DNA from: Neoroseomonas oryzicola
Lineage (GTDB): Bacteria; Pseudomonadota; Alphaproteobacteria; Acetobacterales; Acetobacteraceae
Length of the DNA: 64,000 bases
Direction of reading: 5' to 3'
Assembly (NCBI RefSeq): GCF_012163135.1
Contig: NZ_JAAVUP010000012.1
Coordinates: forward strand, 37,598-101,597
Shown piece after piece: positions 1 through 8,521 of this stretch. Made by a program: the position numbers and the translations under genes. Below the pieces are notes generated by a model. It worked only from the letters and a program-made list of their open reading frames with translations, did not search any database and was not told the origin of the DNA. Positions within the stretch are counted from its first letter, which is position 1. Each line of letters opens with the position of its first letter.

Positions 1-652
1 CCACGGCGCGCCAGGGCACGCCCTTGGCACTCGCCGTGCGGATATAGGGCTGGCCGAGTACTTCCAGCATTGCCGAGCGGGTGAAGCGCGCCAGCACGGC
101 CGCGCCGCCGATGCCGAGCGTGATCACCGGCAGGATCGCGTGCCGCCAGGAATCCTGCCCGCCCGAAGGGAGCCAGCCCAGTTGCACGGCGAAGACCAGC
201 ACCAGCAGCAGCCCCAGCACGAAGGACGGCACGGCGAAGCCGGCGACGGCCATGACCATCACCACGCGGTCGGTCGCCGAGTTGCGATGCAGCGCCGCGT
301 AGACACCCGCCGGGATGCCGATGCCGACCTTCAGCGCCAGCGCCGGCAGGGTGAGGGCGAGTGTCGCCGGGATCCGCTCGGCGACCAGGTCGATGGCGTC
401 GCGCCCGTCGCGCATCGATTGCCCGAGGTCGCCCTGCAGGATCGCGCCGAAGTAGCTGAAGTACTGGACCCAGAGCGGGCGATCGAGGCCCCAGGCCTCG
501 CGGAAGGCGGCGACCGCCTCGGGCGGGGCATCGACGCTGAGGATCAGCAGCGCCGGGTCGCCCGACAGCCGCAACACCACAAAGGCGAAGGTGACGACCA
601 TGACGATGGTCAGCGCGGCGCGCAGCAGGCGCCCGGCGATGAAGCGCAGCAT
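1..652 (-). CDS. Peptide-type ABC transporter permease (DppB-like), cut by window edge
   Basis: This is the inner-membrane permease of a dipeptide/oligopeptide/nickel-type importer. Reading back from the ATG at 652 gives about 217 codons: an N-terminal membrane segment (MLRFIAGRLLRAALTIVMVV), the periplasmic loop, then further membrane segments. The last visible part contains the RFTRSAMLEVLGQ stretch of the EAA region that contacts the ATPase. Family members are about 310-330 residues, so roughly 95 C-terminal residues lie beyond position 1. The ATG directly follows the TAG of the upstream ATPase gene with no gap. The partner DppC-type permease is not visible and probably follows outside the window. 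Substrate unknown. Confidence 0.9.
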   Translation of the reverse strand, partial: MLRFIAGRLLRAALTIVMVVTFAFVVLRLSGDPALLILSVDAPPEAVAAFREAWGLDRPLWVQYFSYFGAILQGDLGQSMRDGRDAIDLVAERIPATLALTLPALALKVGIGIPAGVYAALHRNSATDRVVMVMAVAGFAVPSFVLGLLLVLVFAVQLGWLPSGGQDSWRHAILPVITLGIGGAAVLARFTRSAMLEVLGQPYIRTASAKGVPWRAV

Positions 653-1627
653 CTAGGCGGCTTCTCCCATCGCCTCGCCCTGCGCGACATGGCAGGCGAC
701 GCGGCGCCCGTCGGAGGCGCGCGGCTTGAGTTCGGGCACAACGCTGCGGCACAGCCCCACCGCCATCGGGCAGCGTGGATGGAAAGCGCAGCCTGGCGGG
801 CGCGCCGCGGGGTTCGGCGGGTCACCCTGCAGGACCTGGCGCCGCGCCGTCCGCCCCGGATGCGGGATGGCCGAGACCAGCGCCTGGGCATAGGGGTGCG
901 CGGGATCGCGCAGCACGGCGTCGGGCTCGCCTTCCTCGACGATGCGGCCGAGATACATGACGGCGACGCGGTGGCTGACCTGCCGCACCGCGCGCAGATC
1001 GTGGCTGATGAACAGCATGGTCAGCCGGCGTTCCGCCTGCAGGTCGATCAGCAGGTTCATCACCTGCGCCTGGACCGAGACATCGAGCGCGCTGATCGGC
1101 TCGTCGCAGACCAGCAGCGCCGGATCGGTCGCGAGCGCACGCGCCAGCACCGCTCGCTGCCGCTGTCCCCCGGAGAGCTCATGAGGGTAGCGCGCGGCGA
1201 AATCCTCGCGCAGGCCGACGTCCCGCAGCAGGCCGGCGACGCGGTCCTGCGCGCCGGCCATGCCGTGGATCTCGAAGGGCTCGGCGATCTGCGTGCCGAT
1301 GGTCAGGCGGCGATCCAGCGCGCCGAGCGGATCCTGGAAGACCATCTGCATCCGTGCCCGCTGCGCGCGCCAGGCGGCGGAGCCGACCGGGGGCACGGGC
1401 GCGCCATCGAAGCGGACGGTGCCCTCGTCGGGCGCCTCCAGCCCCAGCACCAGCCGCCCGGTGGTCGACTTCCCGCAGCCGGATTCGCCCACCAGCCCGA
1501 GCGTCTCCCCGCGTTCGAGCCGCAGCGAGACGCCGTCGACGGCGCGCAGCTCCACCTGGCGGCCGAGCAGGCCGCGCCGCATCGTGTAGCGACGCACCAG
1601 GCCTTCGGCTTCGAGCAGCGCCGTCAC
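653..1627 (-). CDS. Peptide-type ABC transporter ATP-binding protein (DppF-like)
   Basis: This cytoplasmic ATPase powers the operon A importer; 324 residues. Walker A is GESGCGKST at about residues 47-55. The signature is LSGGQRQR, Walker B is LLVCDEP, and SALDVSVQAQ follows as the D-loop region. The C-terminal oligopeptide-transporter extension carries the cysteine cluster GCAFHPRCP...C that is typical of OppD/OppF proteins. I chose the GTG at 1627 because it overlaps the TGA of the preceding ATPase gene as GTGA and because the protein then starts with the usual LLEAEGLVRRY strand. The frame stays open further upstream, but that extension is arginine/proline-rich and lies inside the neighbouring gene. 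Confidence 0.93.
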   Translation of the reverse strand: MTALLEAEGLVRRYTMRRGLLGRQVELRAVDGVSLRLERGETLGLVGESGCGKSTTGRLVLGLEAPDEGTVRFDGAPVPPVGSAAWRAQRARMQMVFQDPLGALDRRLTIGTQIAEPFEIHGMAGAQDRVAGLLRDVGLREDFAARYPHELSGGQRQRAVLARALATDPALLVCDEPISALDVSVQAQVMNLLIDLQAERRLTMLFISHDLRAVRQVSHRVAVMYLGRIVEEGEPDAVLRDPAHPYAQALVSAIPHPGRTARRQVLQGDPPNPAARPPGCAFHPRCPMAVGLCRSVVPELKPRASDGRRVACHVAQGEAMGEAA

Positions 1628-2613
1628 GCCGCGGCCAATCCGAAGGCGGGCGGCACGTCGGCCCCCAGGATGCGGCAGGCGGCGCGCTGGCCAGGCGCGA
1701 CGTCGACCAGCGGCGGCACCTGTTCGTCGCACAGGGACGCATGGCGCGGGCAGCGCGGGCCGAAGGCGCAGCCCGGCGGCAGCGCGCGCGGTTCGGGCAC
1801 GCTGCCGGGGATCGCGGCCAGGTGCTGGCGCGGCAAGCCATCGAGTGGCGGCAGCGCCGAGAGCAGGCCCTGCGTGTAGGGATGCGCCGGCGCGTCAAAC
1901 AGCCGCGCGGAGGAGACTTCCTCGATCACCAGGCCGGCATACATCACGGCGACGCGGTCGCACGTCTCCGCCACCACGCCGAGGTCGTGGGAGATGAGCA
2001 CCAGCGCCATGCCCGTCTCGGCGCGCAGGGTCGCGAGCAGGTCGAGGATCTGCGCCTGGATCGTCACGTCGAGCGCGGTGGTCGGTTCATCCGCCACCAG
2101 CAGGCGCGGCCGGCCGGCGAGCGCCATGGCGATCATCACGCGCTGGTTCTGTCCGCCCGACAGTTCGTGCGGATAGGCATCCATGCGGTTGCCCGCATCG
2201 GGGATGCCGACCTGGTCGAGCAGCCGCCGCGTCTCGGCCCGCGCCGCCGCGCCGTCCATGCCGCGGTGCAGGCGCAGCGCCTCGCCGACCTGGCGGCCGA
2301 TGCGGTGCACCGGGTTCAGGCTGCTCGCGGGGTCCTGGAAGATCATCGCGATCTGCCCGCCGCGCACCCGGTCCAGCACCGGCATCGGCGCGCCGAGCAG
2401 TTCCTGCCCGTCCAGCACCACGCTGCCCGTGACCCGCGCCTTGCCGGGCAGCAGGCCGAGCGCGGCGAGCCAGGTGACGGACTTCCCACATCCGGATTCG
2501 CCGACGACGCCGACCGCCTCGCCCGCACCCACGGCCAGGTCCACGCCCCGCAGCACCGGGACCCCGTCGAAGGCGACGCGCAGCCCGCTGATGCGGACGA
2601 GGGGGTCGTCCAT
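1624..2613 (-). CDS. Peptide-type ABC transporter ATP-binding protein (DppD-like)
   Basis: This is the first ATPase subunit of the operon A importer; 329 residues. It starts [15 protein letters not shown]. Walker A is GESGCGKSV, followed by the Q-loop [10 protein letters not shown], the signature LSGGQNQR, Walker [14 protein letters not shown] and the H-loop LISHDLGVV. The C-terminal extension has the GCAFGPRCP...C cysteines. The ATG overlaps the binding-protein stop by one base (TGATG), and the 3' end overlaps the next ATPase by four bases, so the genes are translationally coupled. OppD/DppD and OppF/DppF form a heterodimer, and this is the D-type partner. Confidence 0.93.
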   Translation of the reverse strand: MDDPLVRISGLRVAFDGVPVLRGVDLAVGAGEAVGVVGESGCGKSVTWLAALGLLPGKARVTGSVVLDGQELLGAPMPVLDRVRGGQIAMIFQDPASSLNPVHRIGRQVGEALRLHRGMDGAAARAETRRLLDQVGIPDAGNRMDAYPHELSGGQNQRVMIAMALAGRPRLLVADEPTTALDVTIQAQILDLLATLRAETGMALVLISHDLGVVAETCDRVAVMYAGLVIEEVSSARLFDAPAHPYTQGLLSALPPLDGLPRQHLAAIPGSVPEPRALPPGCAFGPRCPRHASLCDEQVPPLVDVAPGQRAACRILGADVPPAFGLAAA

Positions 2614-4229
2614 CAGCCGCGACGACCCCAGTTCGCCGCGGTGAAATCCATGAAGAAGGACTGCGCCGGCTTCCAGGCGATGTCCTTGCGCTTCGCCGTC
2701 AGGTTGGTGGTCTGGTGCAGGACGATGTAGGCGGGGTCCTCGCGCTCGGCGATCACCATCATGCGCTGGAAGGCGCGGCGGCGCTCATCGTGGTCGACGG
2801 AGCTGTCGAGCACCTCCGACAGCCGGCCGAATTCGTCGTTGCGCCAGGCGCCGACCTGCCATTGCTGGCCCTGCGGCCCGTGGTTGTTGGGCAGGGAGGA
2901 GACGGGATCGTTGAAGGTCGCGGAATTCGACCAGTCCCAGATGCCGCGCTGCCCCTGGTTCGACAGCACCTGCGGGAAGTTCTCGCGCATCTCGATCGCG
3001 ACGTTGATGCCGACCTGGCGCCAGCCTTCGACCAGGATCTGCGCCGTCGGGACCTGCGCCGTGTAGTAGTTGTTGAGCAGGCGGTAGGGGATCGGCTCGC
3101 CGCGATACCCGCTCTCCCGCACCAGGCGGCGCGCTTCGGCGAGGTCGTATTTCGGCACCTCCCAGTCGCGGAGGAACATGTTGCCGTAGAATTCGAACTG
3201 CAGCCCCTTGGGGACCTGGGTGCGGCGGTCCCACAGCGCGTCGACGATCGACTGGCGATCCACGGCGTGCGACATGGCGCGCCGCAGCAGCGGGCTGCGC
3301 AGCGCCGGCTGGTTCTTGTCGAAGACGGAGATGCGGTGGTTCATCACCGCGCCGCCGACCACCTCGTGCCGCGCGCTGCGCTGCACGGTCGTGATCTGGT
3401 CGGGTGGGATGTCGCAGGCGAAATCCGCTTCGCCGGAGAGCAGCATGTTGATGCGGCTCGCGACCTCCGGCACCTCGACGAATCGGATCTGGCGCAGCGG
3501 CGGCCGCCCGCCCCAATGGTCGTCGAAGGCCACGAGGGTGAGCGACTGGTCCGGGCGGAACTCGGCGACGCGATAAGGACCGGTGCCGACCGGCTTGCGT
3601 GCCCAGTCGAGCCAGCTCGGCGCGGCGTCGAAGGCGGCCTGGGACATGATGACGCCGATGCTGCGCGCGAGGCGGCCTTCGAGCGTCACGTCCGGCGTCT
3701 TGTTCACCCAGCGGACGGTGCGGGCGTCGACGATCTCGAACTTCTCGAAGCCCGGATAGGCGCGGCGGGCGATGGCCGGCACCTCGGGCGGTGGCGCCTT
3801 GCCCTGGCTGCGGCCGGGCGCGGCGCCGAACATGTTGCGGCTCTGGTCGCCGCTGCCCCACATGCGTTCCGGACCGAAGGAGAAGACGACATCCTCGGCC
3901 GTGACCGGCCTGCCGTCATGGAAGCGCGCGCCCTGCCGCAGGGTAAATTCGACCGTGCTGTGGTCGATGCGCCGCCAGGATTCGGCCAGCGACGGCCGCA
4001 GCGCGAGGTCGCCGATCCAGTCGATGTCGACCAGGCTTTCGCTGAAGCTGCCGGAGACGCGGGTGCCGACATTCGACTGCTCGCGCAGCGGTTCCAGCAC
4101 GTTGCTGTTGGCCAGCTTCTGCACCGCCACGGTGATCGCGGGCCGCTGGTCGGCCTGGGCGATCGCGAAGCGCGGCAAGGTCATCGCCGCTGCAGTCAGC
4201 GCCGTGCGCCGCGTCAATCGCAGGTCCAT
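2613..4229 (-). CDS. Peptide-type ABC transporter substrate-binding protein (SBP family 5)
   Basis: This periplasmic receptor of the operon A importer has 538 residues, the usual length for the family. The N-terminus MDLRLTRRTALTAAAMTLPR is a twin-arginine-like signal ending near AIAQA. The body shows SBP family 5 landmarks: LAESWRRIDHSTVEFTLRQGARFHDGRPVTAEDVVFSF near residue 85 onward, GTGPYRV, and a pair-wise MNMLLSGEADF region. I chose the ATG at 4229, rather than the ATG 39 bases upstream, because GGAGGAAA lies about 12 bases before it and the longer form would put a charged leader before the signal. It is the first gene of the operon. The ligand cannot be read from sequence. Confidence 0.92.
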   Translation of the reverse strand: MDLRLTRRTALTAAAMTLPRFAIAQADQRPAITVAVQKLANSNVLEPLREQSNVGTRVSGSFSESLVDIDWIGDLALRPSLAESWRRIDHSTVEFTLRQGARFHDGRPVTAEDVVFSFGPERMWGSGDQSRNMFGAAPGRSQGKAPPPEVPAIARRAYPGFEKFEIVDARTVRWVNKTPDVTLEGRLARSIGVIMSQAAFDAAPSWLDWARKPVGTGPYRVAEFRPDQSLTLVAFDDHWGGRPPLRQIRFVEVPEVASRINMLLSGEADFACDIPPDQITTVQRSARHEVVGGAVMNHRISVFDKNQPALRSPLLRRAMSHAVDRQSIVDALWDRRTQVPKGLQFEFYGNMFLRDWEVPKYDLAEARRLVRESGYRGEPIPYRLLNNYYTAQVPTAQILVEGWRQVGINVAIEMRENFPQVLSNQGQRGIWDWSNSATFNDPVSSLPNNHGPQGQQWQVGAWRNDEFGRLSEVLDSSVDHDERRRAFQRMMVIAEREDPAYIVLHQTTNLTAKRKDIAWKPAQSFFMDFTAANWGRRG

Positions 4230-4449
4230 GTCCCGGTTCTTTCCTCCACCCAGGCGGATGATATGCAAGCGCTACCGCGCTGTCAGGTGGCAGCGTGCGG
4301 AGCCTTGGCGCGGAGGTGCTTGGCGCGCGCCCCGAGGCATGTCGACCGAAGCTTTGATGACATCGGCGGGCCTCTCACCTCCCCGACCGCTCCCGTTTCT
4401 ATTCGGGGCTGCTGATCGACAGCGGCGTCCCGGGCGATCGCCCGCGGCG

Positions 4450-4923
4450 TCAGCCGAGCCGGGCCGCCGCGATCGCAGCGACGTCGATCTTCCGCATGGT
4501 CATCATCGCCTCGAAGGCGCGCCGCGCCTCGTCGCCGCCGACGGCCAGGGCTTCCGTCAAGATGCGCGGCGTGATCTGCCAGGAAATGCCCCAGCGGTCC
4601 TTGCACCATCCGCAGGCGCTCTCCTGGCCGCCATGGCCGACGATCGCGTTCCAGTAACGGTCGGTTTCCGCCTGGTCCTCCGTCGCGATCTGGAAGGAGA
4701 AGGCCTCGCTGTGCCGGAAGGCCGGCCCGCCGTTCAGGCCAAGGCACGGAATGCCCGCGACGGTGAACTCGACCGTGAGCACGTCGCCGGCCTTGCCTGA
4801 GGGGTAGTCGCTCGGCGCGCGAAACACGGCGCCGACGGCGCTGTCCGGAAAGGTCGCGGCATAGAAGCGGGCCGCCTCCTCCGCATCGCGGTCGAACCAG
4901 AGACAGATCGTGTTCTTTGGCAT
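4450..4923 (-). CDS. PhnB-like VOC-fold protein (3-demethylubiquinone methyltransferase-like family)
   Basis: This 157-residue cytoplasmic protein belongs to the PhnB-like branch of the vicinal oxygen chelate fold. It shows MPKNTICLWFDRDAEEAARFYAATFPDS at the start, then FTVAGIPCLGLNGG, FSFQIATEDQ, GGQESACGWCKDRWGISWQITP and a C-terminal AFEAMMTMRKIDVAAI helix. All are typical of this widespread family, whose molecular function is mostly unknown. The ATG at 4923 follows GAGGACGAGGGAA. An open frame extends upstream but does not look like protein. It stands alone between two transporter operons on the same strand. It could be a resistance or small-molecule-binding protein; I assign no substrate. 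Confidence 0.88.
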   Translation of the reverse strand: MPKNTICLWFDRDAEEAARFYAATFPDSAVGAVFRAPSDYPSGKAGDVLTVEFTVAGIPCLGLNGGPAFRHSEAFSFQIATEDQAETDRYWNAIVGHGGQESACGWCKDRWGISWQITPRILTEALAVGGDEARRAFEAMMTMRKIDVAAIAAARLG

Positions 4924-5235
4924 GCGCGTTCCCTCGTCCTCGATGTCGGGCCTGGCGCGGACTATGCGATCGCGGGACCGCGCGTGATTCGCGGCGCTCC
5001 GATGCATCGATGGCCCGCCGCGGTCGGAAGGGTAACGCGGGTCGCGGTCGGTGTGTGCATCGGCGTCGCGATCACCTTTCCGCCATCGGGCCTTCACGCG
5101 CCGCGATGTCACCGCCGGCCGGGCGGTCATCGGCACGTCGAAGCGCAGCAACCTGCAGGCCCTTCGACCCGGCGTGTTCCGTCGAGGCACATTGCGGTCA
5201 GCCGCAGCTGCCGCCGGGTCCGGCTCTATCCGCGC
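4924..5235. other. Spacer between PhnB-like gene and operon B
   Basis: No gene is supported here. The region must carry the minus-strand promoter of the PhnB-like gene; I could not pick a convincing -35/-10 pair. An inverted repeat (TCCGGCT at 5219-5225 and AGCCGGA at 5238-5244) straddles the end of operon B, but no T-run follows it, so it is at best a weak 3' stem-loop. Confidence 0.4.
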
Positions 5236-6780
5236 TCAGCCGGAGGCCGCGATCTCCCCCACCACGCGCGCCCGCACCCGGATCGCGCCGCCGGGCAGGT
5301 AGGCGATGGGCAGGTCCTCGATGTCCACCAGCGCGAGCGTCGCGCCATCCGCGCCGGCCTCCTCGGCGCGGGCGCGCGCGATGCGTTCGGCCTCGGCCAT
5401 CGCCTCGATGCGGGTCATGCCCTGAAAGACCTGGTCAGCCTCGCCGCTCACCTGCGCGATGGCCGCGCCGACCGCGTTCGCGACGGCGGCGTGGGCGGGC
5501 CGCAGCACCTCGGACACGCCGGGCAGGCGGTCGGGCACGAGGAAGGCACCGCCGCCCACAGCCAGCAGCGGTACGGCGGCCGCGTCGGTCTTCATGCGGT
5601 CGACCGATTCCTCGAGCATCCGCGCGGCCTCGGCGAGCACCGCCTGCGCGAAGCGGGGCGTGACATCGCCAACGCGCGACGCATCGCCCAGCGCGAGCAG
5701 CCCCGCGCGCACGGCGATGTCGCTGGTCGTGAGCTGCGGCCCGCCGAAGATCCGTGCGAGCTCCGGCAACCGGAATCCGACGCTGCGTGGGCCGATGGTG
5801 ATGCGTCCGTCCTGCTGCGCCACATGCGATCCGCCGCCGAGGCCGATGGACAGCAGGTCCGGCATGCGGAACAGCGTGCGGACGCCACCCACCTGCACGA
5901 TGGCGTTCGCCTCGCGCGGGAAGCCGGCCTTGAGCGCGCCGATGTCGCTGGTGGTGCCGCCGACATCGACCACCAGCGCGTCCTTGAGCCCCGTCAGGAA
6001 AGCGGCGCCGCGCATGGAATTGGTCGGCCCCGAGGCGAAGGAGAGCACGGGGAAGCGCGCCGCGAGCTCCGCGCGGATGACGGTGCCGTCGTTCTGCGTG
6101 ATGTAGAGCGGCGCGGCGATGCCGGCCTGGCGCAGCGCTTCCTCGAAGGCCTGCACCGTATGGCGCGCCAGCGGCGCCAGGCAGGCATTGAGCAGGCCGA
6201 CATTCTCCCGTTCCAGCAGGCCGATGCGGCCGAGGTCGTGGGAGAGGGTGATCGCGGCGTCGGGCATGACGTCGCGGATGATGGCCTCGGCGCGGTCCTC
6301 CATGGCCGGATCGAGCGGCGAGAAGATGCCGCTGACCGCGACGCAGGCGATGCCGGCGGCCTTCATCGCGCGCGCCGCGGCGGCGACGGCGGCCTCGTCC
6401 AGTGGCATGATCGGCCGGCCGTCATAGTCGAAGCCGCCCTCGACCATGTGCACCTGGCCGCGGACCAGCGCCGCGAGATCCTCCGGCCAGTCGCAGAAGG
6501 GCGGCAGGGACTGCGATGCCGGCATGCCGATGCGCAGCGCCCCGACGGGGGCGAGGTCGCGCCGCTGCACCACCGCATTCACGAAATGCGTGGTGCCGAT
6601 CATCACCGCCTGGACGCCCTGCGGACCCATGGCGCGCGCCACGTCCTGCAGCGCGAGCCGCACGCCGGTCAGCACATCCGCCGTGGTCGGCGTCTTGATC
6701 GCGTGCAGGACGCGATCGTCCTCCAGCAGGACGGCATCCGTGTTCGTGCCGCCGACATCGATGCCGATGCGCCGCCTCAT
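5236..6780 (-). CDS. Hydantoinase/oxoprolinase family protein, short HyuA-like form
   Basis: This 514-residue protein is a HyuA-like ATPase-fold enzyme without the C-terminal part of classical HyuA. The N-terminus RIGIDVGGTNTDAVLLEDD is the phosphate-binding loop of the sugar-kinase/Hsp70-like fold. VMIGTTHFVNAVVQ, NDGTVIRAE, SFASGPTNSMRGAAFLTG and VVDVGGTTSDIGAL follow in the family order. Family members catalyse ATP-dependent ring opening of hydantoins or 5-oxoproline. It is the last gene of operon B. Its ATG overlaps the DUF917 stop by four bases, and this pairing of a short HyuA with DUF917 recurs in bacterial genomes. The substrate is unknown; a hydantoin released by the DUF917 protein is my inference. 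Confidence 0.88.
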   Translation of the reverse strand: MRRRIGIDVGGTNTDAVLLEDDRVLHAIKTPTTADVLTGVRLALQDVARAMGPQGVQAVMIGTTHFVNAVVQRRDLAPVGALRIGMPASQSLPPFCDWPEDLAALVRGQVHMVEGGFDYDGRPIMPLDEAAVAAAARAMKAAGIACVAVSGIFSPLDPAMEDRAEAIIRDVMPDAAITLSHDLGRIGLLERENVGLLNACLAPLARHTVQAFEEALRQAGIAAPLYITQNDGTVIRAELAARFPVLSFASGPTNSMRGAAFLTGLKDALVVDVGGTTSDIGALKAGFPREANAIVQVGGVRTLFRMPDLLSIGLGGGSHVAQQDGRITIGPRSVGFRLPELARIFGGPQLTTSDIAVRAGLLALGDASRVGDVTPRFAQAVLAEAARMLEESVDRMKTDAAAVPLLAVGGGAFLVPDRLPGVSEVLRPAHAAVANAVGAAIAQVSGEADQVFQGMTRIEAMAEAERIARARAEEAGADGATLALVDIEDLPIAYLPGGAIRVRARVVGEIAASG

Positions 6781-7862
6781 GCCGCGGCTCCCGCGAAGAC
6801 CGATCGGAAGTCGAGGTCATAGCCGAAGGCGCGTGGCCCCACGAAGTCGAGTCCGCGCGGCGAGAGGAAGACGGAGGGCGCGGGCAATGCAACGACGGTG
6901 ACGCGCTGGCCGTAGCGGAGCGTCTCGGTCCCGATCGCTTCGCCGCTGACGGTATCGAGCACGCAGATCAGGTCGGGCGTCATCACGCGTGGCACCCCAT
7001 CTTGCCAGCCGACAGCCCATTCGTTCTGGAAGGCGAGCTCGAAGCCCTGGCCGCGCCACTCATCGAGGCCGTCGAGCTTCGCCGTGCCACGCAGGAAGCC
7101 TTCCGTGGTGCGGCGCGCGATGTCGGCGACCTTCCCGCGGAACAGCAGCAGACCCTTCTCGGATTCGAGGATCGCCTGCACCGGGTCACGGTGTTCCTTC
7201 TGCGCCAGGCGGATCGCCTGGCCGAGCTTGATCGCCTGGGTGGTGGTGCGCAGGATGCCCCAGCGCTTCACCTCGGCCCCGGTGCGCGGCGCCTTGCAGG
7301 TGGCGGCGATGGAACCGACCTCGACGCACATCTTGCGCGACAGGCGTTCCATCCATTTCCAGGTCGGGACCTTGGCGACGATGCCCTCGATGCCGCGGGG
7401 ATCCACAAGCGAGAGCGGCCAGGGCTTCAGGTCGCCGACCGCGAAGGAGGTCATCTGCGCTTCCGGATAGGCGCGGCCCATGGCGTCGGCGTCGACGACC
7501 GGCCTGTCGAGCTCCGCGGCGGCGAGGAAGGGCTGTACGCCGTTGTTGCCGCCGATCTCGACCGACATGATCGCGCGGAAGGGCTTGCCGAGATACTCCT
7601 CCATCAGCGTCACCGCGCGGGCGATGTTGGCACTGTCCACCAGGCGTTCCTGCCCCACTAGCGGCGCGCCCATGTTGGAGACGACGGCGACCATGTCGTC
7701 ATCCGCCAACTCGTCGGGGTCCATCAGCGACACGCGCCTCCCGTCGGCGTAGAGGCGCCGCATGTTCAGCAGGCCGAGATAGGGTGACCCGCCGCCCCCC
7801 GTGCCCAGCACCCAGGCGCCGACGGCCAGGGCTTCGATCTCGTCCAGGGTGATCTCGCGCAT
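6777..7862 (-). CDS. DUF917 / S-methyl thiohydantoin desulfurase-like protein
   Basis: This 361-residue protein has the DUF917 hallmarks: an N-terminal LGTGGGGSPYLGL loop near residues 19-31, VVSNMGAPLVGQERL, VEIGGNNGVQPF, VVDADAMGRAYPEAQMTSF, and a C-terminal MTPDLICVLDTVSGEAIGTE domain. As I recall, Pfam now describes the two DUF917 parts as S-methyl thiohydantoin desulfurase domains, which convert a thiohydantoin derivative to a hydantoin. The start is the ATG at 7862, overlapping the AroM stop as TGATG. The open frame continues far upstream through two other genes, but that part is a shadow. Its place directly before a HyuA-like gene fits a two-step ring pathway. The exact substrate is not shown by the sequence. 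Confidence 0.9.
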   Translation of the reverse strand: MREITLDEIEALAVGAWVLGTGGGGSPYLGLLNMRRLYADGRRVSLMDPDELADDDMVAVVSNMGAPLVGQERLVDSANIARAVTLMEEYLGKPFRAIMSVEIGGNNGVQPFLAAAELDRPVVDADAMGRAYPEAQMTSFAVGDLKPWPLSLVDPRGIEGIVAKVPTWKWMERLSRKMCVEVGSIAATCKAPRTGAEVKRWGILRTTTQAIKLGQAIRLAQKEHRDPVQAILESEKGLLLFRGKVADIARRTTEGFLRGTAKLDGLDEWRGQGFELAFQNEWAVGWQDGVPRVMTPDLICVLDTVSGEAIGTETLRYGQRVTVVALPAPSVFLSPRGLDFVGPRAFGYDLDFRSVFAGAAA

Positions 7863-8521
7863 CAGGGTTCCGGCAGAAGCGAAGCGGCGGCGCGTGCGGC
7901 CACCGCGACGGAGAGGAGGACGGGACAGGCCAGCGCCGCGACGGCGGCCGCCTTGTCCTGCCGCGTGTAGGAAATGCAGTCGAGCAGCACGAGGTCCGGC
8001 TCCTGCTTCGCCATCTCCGCCATCGCGGCTGCGCGGGTGGTGCCGTCGGAATGGGGGCGCAGCGCGACGACGGACAGCGTCAGGCCGTCGCGCGCACGAG
8101 ACGCGCCGAGCGTCGCCGCCTGCTCGGGCAGCGGCACGAAGAGGCCGAGGCGGCCGCGCGGCAGCAGCGCCTCGGCGAGCCCGTTCAGCACGGCGGAGGG
8201 CTGGACCAGGCCGGGCCGCTCCGGCAGGCCCTTGAAGGTGCCGGTGCAGGCCAGCAGCACCGGGCCGGGCGTGGTTTCCAGCAGCGTGCGCATGCGTTGC
8301 GTCACCGCTTCCTTGGAGATCGAGACGCCCTCGCCCGAAGGCAGCATGGTGAAGAGCGTGTCGGCGCCGTCGCGCGGCTTGATGGCGGCGATGTCGGCGC
8401 GCGTCATCCCGTCCAAGGCGCCCCGCATGGTGATACTCAGCCCTGGGGCGGCGGCCTCGATCTCCGCGGCGAGGTCGGGGCGCGGCGCCTGGCCGATGAC
8501 GAAGACGGGCAGCGCGGTCAT
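7862..8521 (-). CDS. AroM family protein
   Basis: This 219-residue cytoplasmic protein resembles the AroM family (first seen in the E. coli aroL region), whose function is not established. It begins MTALPVFVIGQAPRPDLAAEI, a family-typical opening, and has DTLFTMLPSGEGVSISK, GPVLLACTGTFKGL, GLFVPLPEQ and LVLLDCISYTRQDK. The layout recalls Asp/Glu racemase-like two-domain folds, with Cys in both half-domains (ACTG and LDCISYT); that resemblance is an inference. The ATG at 8521 overlaps the ATPase stop by four bases. Genes of this family sit beside DUF917 and hydantoinase genes in other genomes, so a role in the same catabolic route is plausible. Confidence 0.85.
   Translation of the reverse strand: MTALPVFVIGQAPRPDLAAEIEAAAPGLSITMRGALDGMTRADIAAIKPRDGADTLFTMLPSGEGVSISKEAVTQRMRTLLETTPGPVLLACTGTFKGLPERPGLVQPSAVLNGLAEALLPRGRLGLFVPLPEQAATLGASRARDGLTLSVVALRPHSDGTTRAAAMAEMAKQEPDLVLLDCISYTRQDKAAAVAALACPVLLSVAVAARAAASLLPEP

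Noticed and set aside
140..2730. Long open frames (up to 579 codons) on the plus strand opposite operon A, and similar ones opposite operons B, D, F and G
   Set aside because: In DNA this GC-rich, reverse frames of real genes lack stops. Their translations are rich in Arg, Ala, Gly, His and Gln without domain patterns, while the opposite strand encodes clear families with motifs and overlaps.
4431..4444. 14-base palindrome CGGGCGATCGCCCG just past the PhnB-like gene
   Set aside because: No loop and no T-run, so it is not a terminator, and no neighbouring regulator suggests an operator. GC-rich palindromes of this kind are common here.
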